Below are positions 9,536 through 19,141 of a stretch of DNA of 64,000 nt, in pieces. The DNA comes from Paralithodes platypus (Eukaryota > Arthropoda > Malacostraca > Decapoda > Lithodidae), in the NCBI GenBank assembly GCA_032716605.1, contig CM064545.1, positions 12,728,452 to 12,792,451 of the forward strand. The letters are read 5' to 3'. The notes beneath the pieces are model-generated. The model ran no database searches. It saw nothing but the letters and a program-made list of their open reading frames with translations, and was not told where the DNA came from. The first letter of the stretch is position 1. The number at the start of each line of letters is the position of its first letter. A program made the translations under genes and the position numbers.

Positions 9536-9955
9536 TATGGATTTAATTTTAGGATGAAGAGGTTACATGTTTGGTTGTTTATCGCCAGCCCTCTGTCCGA
9601 GTCCGGGATGTTGACATGCCAGGCTTACAACTTGGCATTGCAGTCCCCACCCAGGATGATATTGGGGATGTTTGTGATGTGTTGAATTTGTGGGCAGGAT
9701 ATCTGTATTTATGATTGCTATGTGTGATTTGTTGTCAGTGCTTATTTTAATTGCTTGTATTTCTGTAGTAGTGTCGTGAGGGGGGAGGACGGATTTTGAA
9801 TGTGCACTGGTATCAGATAATTTTATTGATGTGTGTGCCAGGGTGAAGAGTCCACCGCCGCCGCCGACGGCCGGGTCTTGTATGATGGTGGTGAAGTTAT
9901 GAAATGTAGTTTTTTTTTTTGTTCCGTGTTGTTTTGTTTCTTGTAAAATGGCAAT
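9536..9955 (-). pseudogene. Jockey-like LINE, endonuclease domain (broken)
   Basis: The minus strand reads IAILQETK (catalytic Glu block), a Gly-rich GGGGGLFTLAH stretch, TEIQAIKIST, and IAIINTDILP. In another frame it then reads ILGGDCNAKL followed by a stop and AWHVNIPDSDRG, the GD.N.H/AW block. The frame change is near 9,680. The upstream half of the domain (QELIHFIKQHNIHI) is at 10,443-10,560, on the other side of the SINE at 9,956-10,441, so the SINE split the endonuclease. The RT part is absent: the copy ends at the TTAA of MITE 'f' at 9,535. The Jockey-like label rests on similarity to the two LINE copies inside the BEL/Pao element. Confidence 0.7.
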
Positions 9956-10441
9956 TTTTTTATTTTTTTTTATTTTCTTTTTGTTTTCTATATTCCAACT
10001 TACTTCCTCTCGGGCATAGGCTGAGAGCCTTAACATTCACCGCTGTACAATCAACAGTGAAGCCCGTGAGGTCTTGTTCCAGTCTAGGGAGTGAGACATG
10101 TGAAGCACGTAGAGTACAACGAGCACCTGCCATCTTGCCTTCACATGAGGCACGGTGCTCACTCATGGCCCGAAACGACCCCATCTCTGAAGCCACCTCG
10201 TTCCCGTGCTTCACTGTCTCACCCCCTACACTCGGACTCTCACACTTACACAAACACAACGCCACCTGTTGAGCAGATAACTCACCAGGCATTGCACCCC
10301 TATAGCATGTTTTGAATATGGGAATATTCATACAGTGCTATTTAATCAGGGAACAATGAGGGTATTTTATTGACGTTTCGGTGGGCTTGTGGTAATGCAC
10401 TGATACCAGGTACAGCACAAATTCCATCCCAATAATATCTT
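9956..10441 (-). mobile_element. SINE copy lacking the tRNA-like head
   Basis: It matches the SINE at 1,986-2,410 through most of its body, from the TCTATATTCCAACT segment near the A-rich tail to AATAATATCTT at 10,441. The tail, read on the minus strand, is an A-rich run over 9,956-9,990. The tRNA-like head present in the first copy is missing, which suggests 5' truncation. It sits between two halves of the Jockey-like endonuclease. Confidence 0.75.
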
Positions 10442-10442
10442 A

Positions 10443-10523
10443 ATGTGTATATTGTGTTGCTTGATGAAGTGTATGAGTTCTTCATGTGTATATTGTGTTG
10501 CTTGATGAAGTGTATGAGTTCTT
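10443..10523. repeat. 41-bp tandem duplication inside the LINE
   Basis: Two identical 41-bp copies start at 10,443 and 10,484, beginning ATGTGTATATTGTGTTGC. On the minus strand they encode part of the endonuclease start (ELIHFIKQHNIH), so the duplication disrupts the LINE frame. It lies right beside the SINE insertion and may have arisen with it. Confidence 0.8.
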
Positions 10524-11022
10524 GTTTTTGGAGTTATGTCATTTATGTTTAATTAAAGGATGTTAATGTTATGTGTGCAGTGTGTGTTAAGTGCTGCTGC
10601 ACATGGGTGAGGGTGGGGTAGGAGTGAGTGAGCTAAGGCTGTCTTTGTGTGATTGGGGATTGAGGTGAAGGAGTGGGGGATTGGGTTGATTAGGATGGAG
10701 TAGGATCGGGTGGATTGGGGAAGAGAGAGTGTGATGGTTTGGAAGGAGGTGTGGAGGGGATGGGGTGGGGGTTTGAGAAAGGGTGTAGGGAACATGAGCA
10801 GGTCCAGGTGTTTGTGTAGTGTTCCGTGGAAGCAATTGTTGTGCATGTGAAGTGGGTCCAGTTCCCTCAGGAATTGCAGAGAACTGAACTCTTGGTCTGT
10901 CGACTCGAAGTGATTGGTTTAGAGCCTGTTTGACATATTTATGTTTGAGTGGTTCCAGGGTTGCTCTCAATGTCTCTGGTTAGAAGTCTTTGATAAATTG
11001 TCGCCAGAGGATAATTTTCATT
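10524..11022 (-). pseudogene. Jockey-like LINE, N-terminal region with a 2A-like motif (broken)
   Basis: The minus-strand ATG at about 11,022 opens MKIILWRQFIKDF. After a frameshift the sequence LLTRDIESNPGTTQT follows (10,942-10,986). This matches the 2A consensus D-[VI]-E-x-N-P-G-P except for Thr in place of the last Pro. Downstream is a Pro- and His-rich linker (LDLLMFPTPFLKPPPHP) leading to the endonuclease. In working 2A peptides the ribosome skips the bond before the last Pro, so this copy has probably lost the activity. 2A-like sequences at the N-terminus of LINE proteins are known from some non-LTR families. Frames are mixed throughout, so it is a relic. Confidence 0.6.
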
Positions 11023-11978
11023 GTTGAAAAATGTGATATTATGTGTGTTGTGTTAAGAGTATGTGGTACTTGCCCGGGTGACCGAAGCCATTCCCAGGAT
11101 CTCATGACCCCGGGGGGGAGGGGGTTCATGTTATGGTGGTTTGGCCCCTATCGCTGCTTCTCTTTCGACTTGCAGCTCCGGTGAGTAAGTCCACACCGAA
11201 TACGTTGCCACACCAGACCTTAGACCAGAGGCTTAGTAGAGCTACCTGGTGTTGTTCGTGCCCACACCAAGAAGTCTATGGTTGGGAATTAGGGGCATGT
11301 GAAGGAAATTGGTTACATAGGCCAAGAACCATCAGCGTGAGATGCTGGCTGGTGTCGTCTATGGCCATGCCCAAAGGAGTCTAGGGTTCACCCTTCCTTG
11401 CTGGCACATGCACTACATATGCCAGGTCCCATTGGTCTCCTTGTCTTAGCAACACTATTATAACCTTCAGTTATTGCCTCCATATAATAATTAATAACAA
11501 TGTATTTTCCACCAGCAACTACAATATTTTTATATATGTGTAATCATAATTCTCCATATCAATATATATATATATATATATATACAGTCTATTGGATTGT
11601 TACTTTGTATTCAGAATGTAACTACTTTAAATAGGCTATAACTCATTCAATAGTACACTTAACCATATTTAGCCATCAATAACTATTTACCCATAGCTTA
11701 TACTATATGTTTATAATAATATATCATTTTGTTTATATAGACGTGTAGTCTAATTTTCTTCCTGTTTAATTGCACACAAATTAAGACTCTAGACTAAACG
11801 GAATGCACTTTCCGAGGTGCTACACCTCTGATGCAGTAGTAGTTGGACAGACTCACTCTTCAACCAGACATATACAGAGGCCCACACAAACCTCTAGGCC
11901 TTTACTACTTTAACACGGCTATCACACAGCCTATATACTCCTTATAACTCGTTATCACCTTAAGCCACACTTACTTTT
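11023..11978. other. LINE 5' leader and unclassified AT-rich flank of the Gypsy array
   Basis: On the minus strand 11,075-11,130 contains TGGCTTCGGTCACCC, also found on the minus strand at 18,576-18,595, so it is probably the leader of the Jockey-like LINE family. The rest is AT-rich, with a (TA)n run at 11,562-11,584 and no gene. The last five bases before the LTR, CTTTT at 11,974-11,978, are the left target-site duplication of the Gypsy array. Confidence 0.5.
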
Positions 11979-11992
11979 TGTTATGTCGGGTT

Positions 11993-12572
11993 TGTCCATA
12001 CTTTTATTTCCATAAGTATTGGACAGTCTAAATTTAAGTGTAATCTTAAGTAATAAGTAATTAGTTTGTAGGAATAAGAATCATAATAATATGATTTAGT
12101 ATAAATGGGAAGAATATTGAATAATGTTCTCTATTAGATATTAAATAATATATCGTTCCTATAAACTTAGGTAATCATTTCTGGGAAGGGAAATAAGTCC
12201 CGACCTCTTTATGCATGTGCAGAACAACGAGGCTCCATCAATTTCTGACAGGGAGCTCACTTGCTCTCCGTTATCATTCCATTCCATTAACACGATAGAA
12301 CTAACCTCAACGTAGATTCCCATCAACTCACCTATCATCTATTATCCTCCTAATTATAATTTAAGTCTTGAGGCCCCCTTCTGTCATTCACTATCTACTA
12401 AACTTCTTTAATCATCCCTTGTTTTCAATCAACGTGTCAACCATACCGCCATTCTTGTTGCCTAGTTCCACTCCACACTAACCTACCCGTCGCCTATGAT
12501 CCAGCAACCAGGTAATATACGATTGTGTGGTGTCCTTAATCTTACAGTTCATTTCCTCCAATAATATCCACA
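11993..12572 (+). repeat. BEL/Pao 5' LTR
   Basis: 580 bp, from TGTCCATACTTT to ATATCCACA. It aligns with 28,684-29,295 with scattered substitutions and one indel of about 30 bp (extra CACCACCGCCGACAG-containing segment in the 3' LTR near 28,960). The divergence shows the insertion is not recent. Confidence 0.88.
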
Positions 12573-12579
12573 TAATAAA

Positions 12580-12593
12580 TGGTCCTTCGAACC
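12580..12593 (+). other. BEL/Pao primer-binding-type site
   Basis: TGGTCCTTCGAACC lies a few bases after the 5' LTR end. A TGG start just after the LTR fits a tRNA primer-binding site, and TGGTCCTTCGA motifs are familiar in this position in BEL/Pao elements. The tRNA was not identified. Confidence 0.5.
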
Positions 12594-13437
12594 TCTTAAA
12601 CAAATTTCTACTCAACTCGGTAGTTTGGTGTTGTAGCGCGGCGGTTGTTGTGGCTGGAGCGGCGCCGCGGTTGTTTCGTTCCCTTATTTTCATATTTTGT
12701 TTTGTGTGGGTGTTGGTCGCGAAGGTCGCCTCATGGCCCAAGGGTATTACAGGCATGGCGCCACAGGGGGGGAATAGGAGAGGACTTTGTGCCTGAGAGG
12801 GCTGGGTATCCTGGGGCCATTAACCCGGGAACTGCGGGGAGACTCTTAAAAGTTCCCCCGGCGGACTGTGGGAAGACTCTTAAGAGTCAGAGAAAAAAAA
12901 ATCAACTTTAAACATCGAAAAAAAAACAAAAAAAAAAAATTGGGGGGGGGGGGCCCCTGGGCCATGCAAAATATCACTCGTCTACCTCCCCTCCTTCCCC
13001 ACTTTCCTCCCCTCCTTCAGTTATCACCTATTTTTCCTGTTATTCCCTTATTCTGAGGTATATTTTCGTGCTAACATTAGCGAGTTGCAAGCAGGGCATT
13101 GTCATCAGTGTTAGCAAGCGAGTGCAAGAGAGAGAGAGAGAGAATATCGATCGACTGTGTCTCAGTGGCCTTGGGGGAAATTGGCGGGAAAGCAGGTTGC
13201 CCCACCCATACATTATATAACTCGCGGCCTATATCTCCGATTTTGACCATCCAAACGCTGTTTTCACTCGTTTTATTGTTGTTTCAGGTTAATACCTTTA
13301 TAATCAACCCATAATAGGCGCATATGGATAAGTATTAATGCTATTTATGGAAAAATTAATATTTTAGTGATGGAAACAGCTCAAATACGTCAGCACAGGG
13401 GGACGTTTCTAATTACCCCCATGCGCACTTGTTAGGT
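12594..13437. other. BEL/Pao leader with possible MITE 'h' and low-complexity runs
   Basis: At 12,820-12,823 TTAA is followed by CCCGGGAACTGCGGGGAG and two blocks built on GACTCTTAAAAGTTC and GACTCTTAAGAGTC (to about 12,888). This is the layout seen at one end of the other TTAA MITEs. No matching right end is clear; the next TTAA after GG is at 13,437. The rest holds A-rich and G-rich runs (12,893-12,953), a (GA)n run near 13,127-13,142, and no gene. Confidence 0.5.
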
Positions 13438-13960
13438 TAAGAAAAGGGCCATCATAGGACACTCGTTTGTCAGGGATTTGTACGTTGACAAACCGATATA
13501 CCATCCCTACTTCACCGTTAAGCCTCTCGCAGCCCCTGGCGCCACAGTAACCTCTCTCAGAGGAACCGAGGCCTGGACCCAATTGGTGAGATGGAGACCC
13601 ACCTCGCATTTCTCGTGTTTGGGGGGAATGATGTGACACGCGGGGTCGTGCCAAAAGAACCGGCTAACAAAATCCAGGAATTGGCAAGGGAGGTAGAGAG
13701 CGAGAATCATCGGGATCGAAAAACGGCAGAACCCTAGGGGCCGGGGTTGATGAGCTCAACAAAATCAGGAACCCGGTCAACCAGTGGCTCAAAAGGAATC
13801 TGCCGTACACCTGGAGCCGATATTCATCAATGAACACGTCAGCCAACAATTTTGCGGCTGACGGGGTCCACCTAAATTACCCCGCATCAGACCGGGTGTT
13901 CAGGGAGTTGGTGGAGTCGGCTCGGCTCGGGTGTTTTTCGGTGCCGATGCGGAAGCGCTG
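13438..13960 (+). pseudogene. SGNH-hydrolase-like ORF fragment (broken)
   Basis: Read across two or three frames it shows KRAIIGHSFVRDL (block I position, His where the CR1 copy has Asp), GATVTSLRG, FLVFGGNDVTRG (block III-like GGND) and AADGVHLNYPASD (block V with Asp-His). At least one frameshift near 13,585 and a stop at about 13,735 break it. It differs strongly from the SGNH domain of the CR1 ORF1 at 2,716-3,798, so it comes from another element family. GHSF-type SGNH domains occur in transposon proteins of several animals, but I cannot name the family. It lies in the leader of the BEL/Pao element and is probably a nested fragment. Confidence 0.6.
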
Positions 13961-14019
13961 TTGGACAGGAGATTCGTTGAACTTAATATGCATATGCATT
14001 AAGTTGGCCCTATACCATA

Positions 14020-14212
14020 TAGGCTAATTAGGTTAACTTTACCCTATTTTTTATTTTTTATTCAAGTTAGCCTATTCTAAATTTAGCTTCATGTTGGCCT
14101 AACCTAAAATTTAAATTTTTCTTCAAGTTAGCCTATCCTTCTAAATTTAACAACATGTTGGCCTTTCCTAAATTTAAATATTCTTCAAGTTAGTCTATTT
14201 GTTATGCCCTGA
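14020..14212. repeat. Diverged AT-rich tandem repeat (CAAGTTAGCCTAT type), copy 1
   Basis: About three units of roughly 60 bp alternate TTCAAGTTAGCCTAT, CTAAATTTA and CATGTTGGCCTAACC. The same repeat type recurs at 18,843-18,990. Between the two lie an RTE tail, the hairpin-rich block and MITE 'd', so the two stretches may be parts of one array split by insertions. Confidence 0.6.
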
Positions 14213-14238
14213 TTTAATTCAGGATTAACTAATGATAC

Positions 14239-14520
14239 AGGTGAGGTAGATGTGCTGGAAAGTGTGAAAAGGAACAACTTGAGATGGTTCGGCCATATGG
14301 AACGTATGGAAAGCGAGAGAATGACTAAGAGGGTGTACGAGAGCGAGGTGGAGGGACAGAGAGGGAGAGGTGGAAGGATGGAGTGAGGAAGTACATGAAC
14401 GAAGGCGGTGCTGGATGGGGGAGGGGCGTCGACTGACTGGGGATAGAGGTGCATGGGGGCGGTTCGTTCGTGGCCAGCCCTTCGGGGATCACGGCGTCAG
14501 GCAATAGATAGATAGATAGA
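14239..14520 (+). pseudogene. RTE-like LINE, extreme 3' end with GATA tail
   Basis: The plus strand reads LRWFGHMERMESERMTKRVY, the conserved last segment of many RTE-like polyproteins. It is followed by a short 3' region and an (AGAT)n run at about 14,504-14,520, the simple-repeat tail expected for this class. It is a heavily 5'-truncated copy with a frameshift near 14,360. It is in the opposite orientation to the RTE copy at 1-9,046. Confidence 0.75.
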
Positions 14521-17031
14521 CAGGTGAGTTCTACTATACTGGGACTTCCGAGTTCATATAAATACATAATCAAAGGCAACAGAGGATATATACAGTATAT
14601 CGCAAAATATAGTTTAAGAAATACAGCTTTATTTCTCTTAACACTAACACCCAATGAAGTAGGAAGGAAACTTGTAGACACTACCCATGAATAACACTTA
14701 AAACTATTAATTTTACTATCTCCGAGCACAGTCGCGGATCTGGATAGAGTGCAGGTATTCTAGCACAGTTTCACCATATTCCTTTTCTCGGGAATATTAT
14801 ACACTTCTGTATATCGAGGACGATCACAAGTAATAACTTCAGCTATAATGATTCACTGTACTTGTAAAAGATTTGACTTGCGAGCTTATATTGGAAAAGA
14901 GTTATTTTATCACTATACGTATCTTGGGAGTTATCTACCATGCGCACTGGTACGAGAGCGAGTTCAAGGTCAATTGGCACTGGACGTTGTACTATATTCT
15001 TTCAATAGAAATACTGGTAGAGTCGATGGTGGACTCTAAAATATATGCACTGGGTTAGAAAAATGACAGAGTCGCTTAGCCTCAAATTCGGCTTAAAAAG
15101 TAATAAATTCAGAAATCACTTTCAAAGGTTGAGAACACTTCAGTGGGTTATACAACGTTGGTAAAAGAAATTATTTTCTGTTAATTCCGAATATTCCCAC
15201 TATAACAGATTTATGATCTTTTTAATACACTTTGCGGGACTCTGTTTATTTCCTCACGAACTTGGATTTTCTGACAGAGTCGCTTGAGGGAACTCTGTTT
15301 ATTTTCGCTCACTAGGTAGATTGCGTTTTCGTCACTTTTCACTCTTTTCCAGGTTCTCGGCTTAGGTGTCTTTTCTTGTCTTCCTCCTGACGATGATTCT
15401 GGTGGTGGCTGGCTGTAGTCTTCTGCTTCTCCGTGGGCTGTCCAGGTTGGCCGGCTGTGTGAAGATAGTTACAGAGGGGTTGATGGACTTGAGATCTTAA
15501 GTATGGTTCCGTAACATATAGTAATTGTCGGGCAATTACAGTTGGGCACCATCTGGACTAACGCGAGTATTTCAGAGGTTTTGGTGAAATATTCGACTAT
15601 CCTGACCTGTATATCAACCGTTGATGAAGTCCTGCTAAGGTACTCTTGAACTAGGGTCTTAAATATTGTGCCTCAGTTAGAACGTATATGGCACGACATC
15701 GGACTAACGCAGTAAGTTTGGTAGAAGCATCCTAACTGACTGTCCTGACCTGTTTAAGAGGTTCGGGGGACCCAGGGCGGTGTTTAAACCTTTTAGTTAC
15801 ACAGTCTAATGGGAGGCCACAGACTCAGTGCACCTAGGACTTGTATTTGCATAGTGCCCTTGAGGGTATCTCGCGAAGCCCTTTCTCTCTCACAGCGGTC
15901 TCTGAGGTTTTGAGACTACCTGTGAAAGTGGTAGTGTCCACTTTCAATAGTACTGAGTAGAGAGGTCGGTGGTGCCGGAGTCTCTCAACTCTTCACTAGA
16001 GAAAATGCAAAGCTAGTAAAGAAGGCAATGTTAAATACCGGTGGTGCCTGGTATTACCAAAGTTCCTCTACAAGGACACTTCCGTACAGTGTCCACTTCC
16101 ACAAATAAAAATAGAGAGGTCGGTGGTGCCGGAGTCTCTCCACTTTTACCAGGGAAAGTGGGACCTAACAAATGAGACAATGTTAGATGCTGGTGGTGCC
16201 AAGCATTAACAAAGTTCCTCTATCAGGACACTTAGTACAGTGTTCACTTTCAAGAGTAATAGTAGAGAGGTCGGTGGTGCCGGAGTCTCCAGTTTTACTA
16301 AGGAAAGTGGGACCTAACAAAAGGGAAAATATTATATGCTGGTGGAGCCGAGCATTAACAAAGTTCCTAGAGTACGACTTTAGCACTTTTCACTCTATAG
16401 AATATTGAGGACGGTATTGCTGTACACCTCAACTTCTTTTAGAGATGGTGCTCGTGGACTTACCTTGAATTAAGAGGAAGAAGCGGTAGTACCGTAGGTC
16501 CTTCTTCCTAACTTAAGGAAAGCTTTACCAGTCACAGTAGCTATGTTTCTCACTGGTGGTGCCGAGTGATAGCAGAGTTTCTTGTAACATGCCACAGTTT
16601 CGGTAACTGAAGAATAATAATTATGTTCCGGGAGGCCGTACACTTCACTACTAGACTTATAGTAGACACCGCCTATCAAGAGTCTCTATGTTAGCCGGGT
16701 TGTTCCTCGTCTAACAAAGATCCCTACGAATAGGATTTTTTTTCTCACAGACAGTATTTTGAACTTTCGGGAGGCCGTTCGTCCAACTGAACGGACGATT
16801 AATTATAAGACTTCTAAAGGTGGTGGTGTCAGTACTTAAGAAGCCTTAAAATTGCTTAACTCTCTTCAAATATCCTGACCTGGTATTGAGGATTACTGCG
16901 AGGGATCCTTCCTAACTTATAGGATGGTAAGGGCATGAGGAGGTATCCTCAAAGAGGTCTATAAACCCTTCTTACTCTGGTGGTCACGATATCTTCTTTA
17001 TAAATCAATTTACTAAGTGATGTGGTGATGC
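14521..17031. other. Unclassified hairpin-rich block
   Basis: No ORF above noise. From about 15,500 the DNA is packed with short inverted repeats: GTAATTG/CAATTAC near 15,519, GAAAGTGG/CCACTTTC near 15,923, GGACACT/AGTGTCC near 16,074, and a GGAAGAAG/CTTCTTCC arm pair at about 16,477-16,510. Several stems enclose the same loop GGTGGTGCC. A tandem repeat of about 152 bp covers 15,935-16,395. MITE 'd' sits in its TTAA at 17,032. I cannot assign it to a known element. Confidence 0.6.
15935..16395. repeat. About 152-bp tandem repeat, three units
   Basis: AGAGGTCGGTGGTGCCGGAG starts at 15,961, 16,115 and 16,266, giving periods of 154 and 151 bp. Each unit also has a second GGTGGTGCC or GGTGGAGCC site flanked by short complementary arms (ATGCT/AGCAT type), and a GGACACT...AGTGTCC-like pair in two of the units. 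Units differ at many sites but keep the pairing. Confidence 0.75.
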
Positions 17032-17035
17032 TTAA

Positions 17036-17517
17036 CACCTTAAGAGCGGGTGGTGGAGTATATTTCACTGTGCCGCTCAGCGTTTTTTTTTTTTACCATA
17101 AATGGGGTTGTTTCCGTGCTCTTTTTCATGCATAAACAAGATCCAGAGCGTAATACAAGTATGTATCCCTGAAAGGGCGTAAATTGAGCTTTCCAATGAC
17201 ACCCGAGCCATCCTTCTACGATCACAGGTTGTCTTGCAACGATCGTGCAACCGAAGGGCTAAATCGCTAAAATACGGTAATTTCTTTATATAATTACGTA
17301 TGTAGCGAGAGAGTGAGGGTGGATGTAGGTGGAGTACATCTCAGTTGGTCCACGGCGGCCGTGGCGAGCGGTCATGAGGTAACCCATGCTCCTCCCGTCG
17401 CTCGTCTCTCTCTCAGAGCCAATATTGCGCCAAAATTGCACACAGACTTAAGTCGGGCCCCGCCACATAGTCCAAATTTTTCGATACGGACTTAAGTCGG
17501 GCCCCGATAGACAAGGG
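17036..17517 (+). mobile_element. TTAA MITE 'd', 482 bp, same family as 'c' and 'e'
   Basis: TTAA lies at 17,032-17,035 and 17,518-17,521. It starts CACCTTAAGAGCGGG and ends, reverse-complemented, CCCTTGTCTATCGGGG. The core shares long blocks with MITE 'c' from TTTCCGTGCTCTTTTTCATG onward. Near the right end the block GACTTAAGTCGGGCCCCG occurs twice (17,448 and 17,489). Confidence 0.88.
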
Positions 17518-17521
17518 TTAA

Positions 17522-18319
17522 ATCAAAATACCTCTCAACAGAAAAGGTACTTCATCAATGGTTAAATACATCATTATATCATATCTAAGTGAACTCAATA
17601 AAGCCTTGGAAAACAATAATGGTGTTCAAGGAATATAAATTATTAAATCTGAACTTGCGCGGAATGCTTGGTGTATCGTGTGCATCAAAGGAATGAAGTC
17701 CGAGATGCGCATTTGAAAGTATTTTATCTATCATACTCCTTCCCGGTGTTTTGAAATGGGAATCTACTTACGTATCCTTGTTAGTAGGATTTATGTGGAT
17801 AATGATTCTTAAACATATCATGGTAATTCATCAAATACAATAGTATTTATTTATGCTTCATTCTCAGAGCGTGTTGCTATGCCTGAGCGGTATACCTGAG
17901 TGGTTTAGCGCAAGAGGCGCCCACTTCCGGTACGTGTGTGTGAGACACCAGCGCCGCTTGACGTGGTGTCAACTTTGGTACTAAGGTTACAGATAATGTT
18001 TTATGAGAAAGAAGAACATGTGATTTGTATAATTAGAAGAAGTAGTTAAAGGATGACAACAAAAGGCATATATATGTATGTGTAGGAACCGATGTCCCAA
18101 AGGTCTATTGAGGTATGGTTTCATATTTTTATTGCATAATTAGGTTTTCAAAACATTATTCATTTCATCTGGTTGATAATTTATTATTATATTTAGTACA
18201 TAGTATTTATAATATAGTTCCTTATTTTCTATCATGTTATATCTAATCTTAATATATAAGGAGGACATAGGTGGTGTTTAATATAGAAGAAGAATATATA
18301 CTGTATATATATGGTATTT
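17522..18319. other. Non-coding AT-rich stretch
   Basis: No ORF or recognisable element. It is AT-rich with a GC-richer patch at 17,880-17,960 that has a few tRNA-like words (GAGTGGTTTAGCG) but no cloverleaf. It probably continues the unclassified block interrupted by MITE 'd'. Confidence 0.4.
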
Positions 18320-18715
18320 CTAAAACGGTTGACTAAACACTATCTTCTTCTTTGTTGATGTGATGGGGCGAAAAGTCTTGCCCGGCGTGGTTGGACATTC
18401 TTTCTCCGGTGTGGCCTTCGTCAGTACAGCGACTCGCCTGGTGTAGGTTGTTGTTGTTGTTGTTGTTGTTGTTGTTCCCCAAGCTGCCTGGCCGAACAGC
18501 CCCAAGGCCCCGAGCAAAGCCAAGGCCATAACCGAACGCCCCCACAGAACCCTCCCTGCCGACCACAATAAAGCCTGGGTGACCGAAGCCACTCCATGAC
18601 GGGGAGCTGAGGAGGGTGCGGAAACGCCCGGGAAACCAAAGACCCACCCAGGGCTCTGTGCCCCTCAGCAATTATGAAGAGAAAGTTGAGGGGCAAAGAA
18701 AAAATGTGACGCTTT
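18320..18715 (-). other. Probable LINE 5' leader fragment with (GTT)n
   Basis: It is GC-richer than its neighbours. On the minus strand TGGCTTCGGTCACCC (about 18,578-18,592) matches the leader of the Jockey-like LINE near 11,080. An (AAC)n run on the minus strand (GTT on plus, 18,447-18,476) gives three overlapping open frames that have low-complexity products and are not credible genes. Confidence 0.45.
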
Positions 18716-18842
18716 GACTTCCAATCTTGGTGTTGGTTGATGTCTTCGTTCCCTTTTCCTTGTTGGTTCTCCTTCTTCTTTCTTGCTTTTACTCTCTTCT
18801 GCTTGGGGCTCTTTCCGTTTTCGGGGTATTTTACTATCTTCT

Positions 18843-18990
18843 AAATTTAGTATCTTGTTAGCCTAACCTAGAATGTAATTTCTCTACAAGTTAGCTTAAT
18901 TTTCTAAATTTAGTAGCCTATCATGTTAACCTCTTGAATGAAAATATAACCTAGCCTATCAAAATTTAATTATTTTTGCGATATGTGGTG
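18843..18990. repeat. Diverged AT-rich tandem repeat (CAAGTTAGCCTAT type), copy 2
   Basis: It has the same word set as 14,020-14,212: CTAAATTTAGTA, GTTAGCCTAACC and CTACAAGTTAGC. About two diverged units. It lies about 150 bp before the BEL/Pao gag start. Confidence 0.5.
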
Positions 18991-19141
18991 TTGGCCTAAC
19001 CACATATGATAAATTAGATAAATTATTTCAATATGGGTGTTCTTTTGATCCTTGATATAATAATGTAATAAGTTTCCACTAATGATTACCGCCGCTCATG
19101 TTTAAGTGTTAATTCCGGACCGAGTTTGATCGGTGGAAGAA

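Noticed and set aside
11130..11400. Host gene exon (GTGAGT near 11,180 and an 83-residue frame)
   Set aside because: No domain, no codon-like pattern, and no continuing exon. It lies between transposon sequences.
17880..17960. tRNA-like or SINE head
   Set aside because: A few A-box-like words only; no B-box and no cloverleaf pairing.
18320..18696. Three overlapping minus-strand open frames
   Set aside because: They exist because an (AAC)n repeat lacks stops in all frames. Products are low-complexity and unrelated to known proteins.
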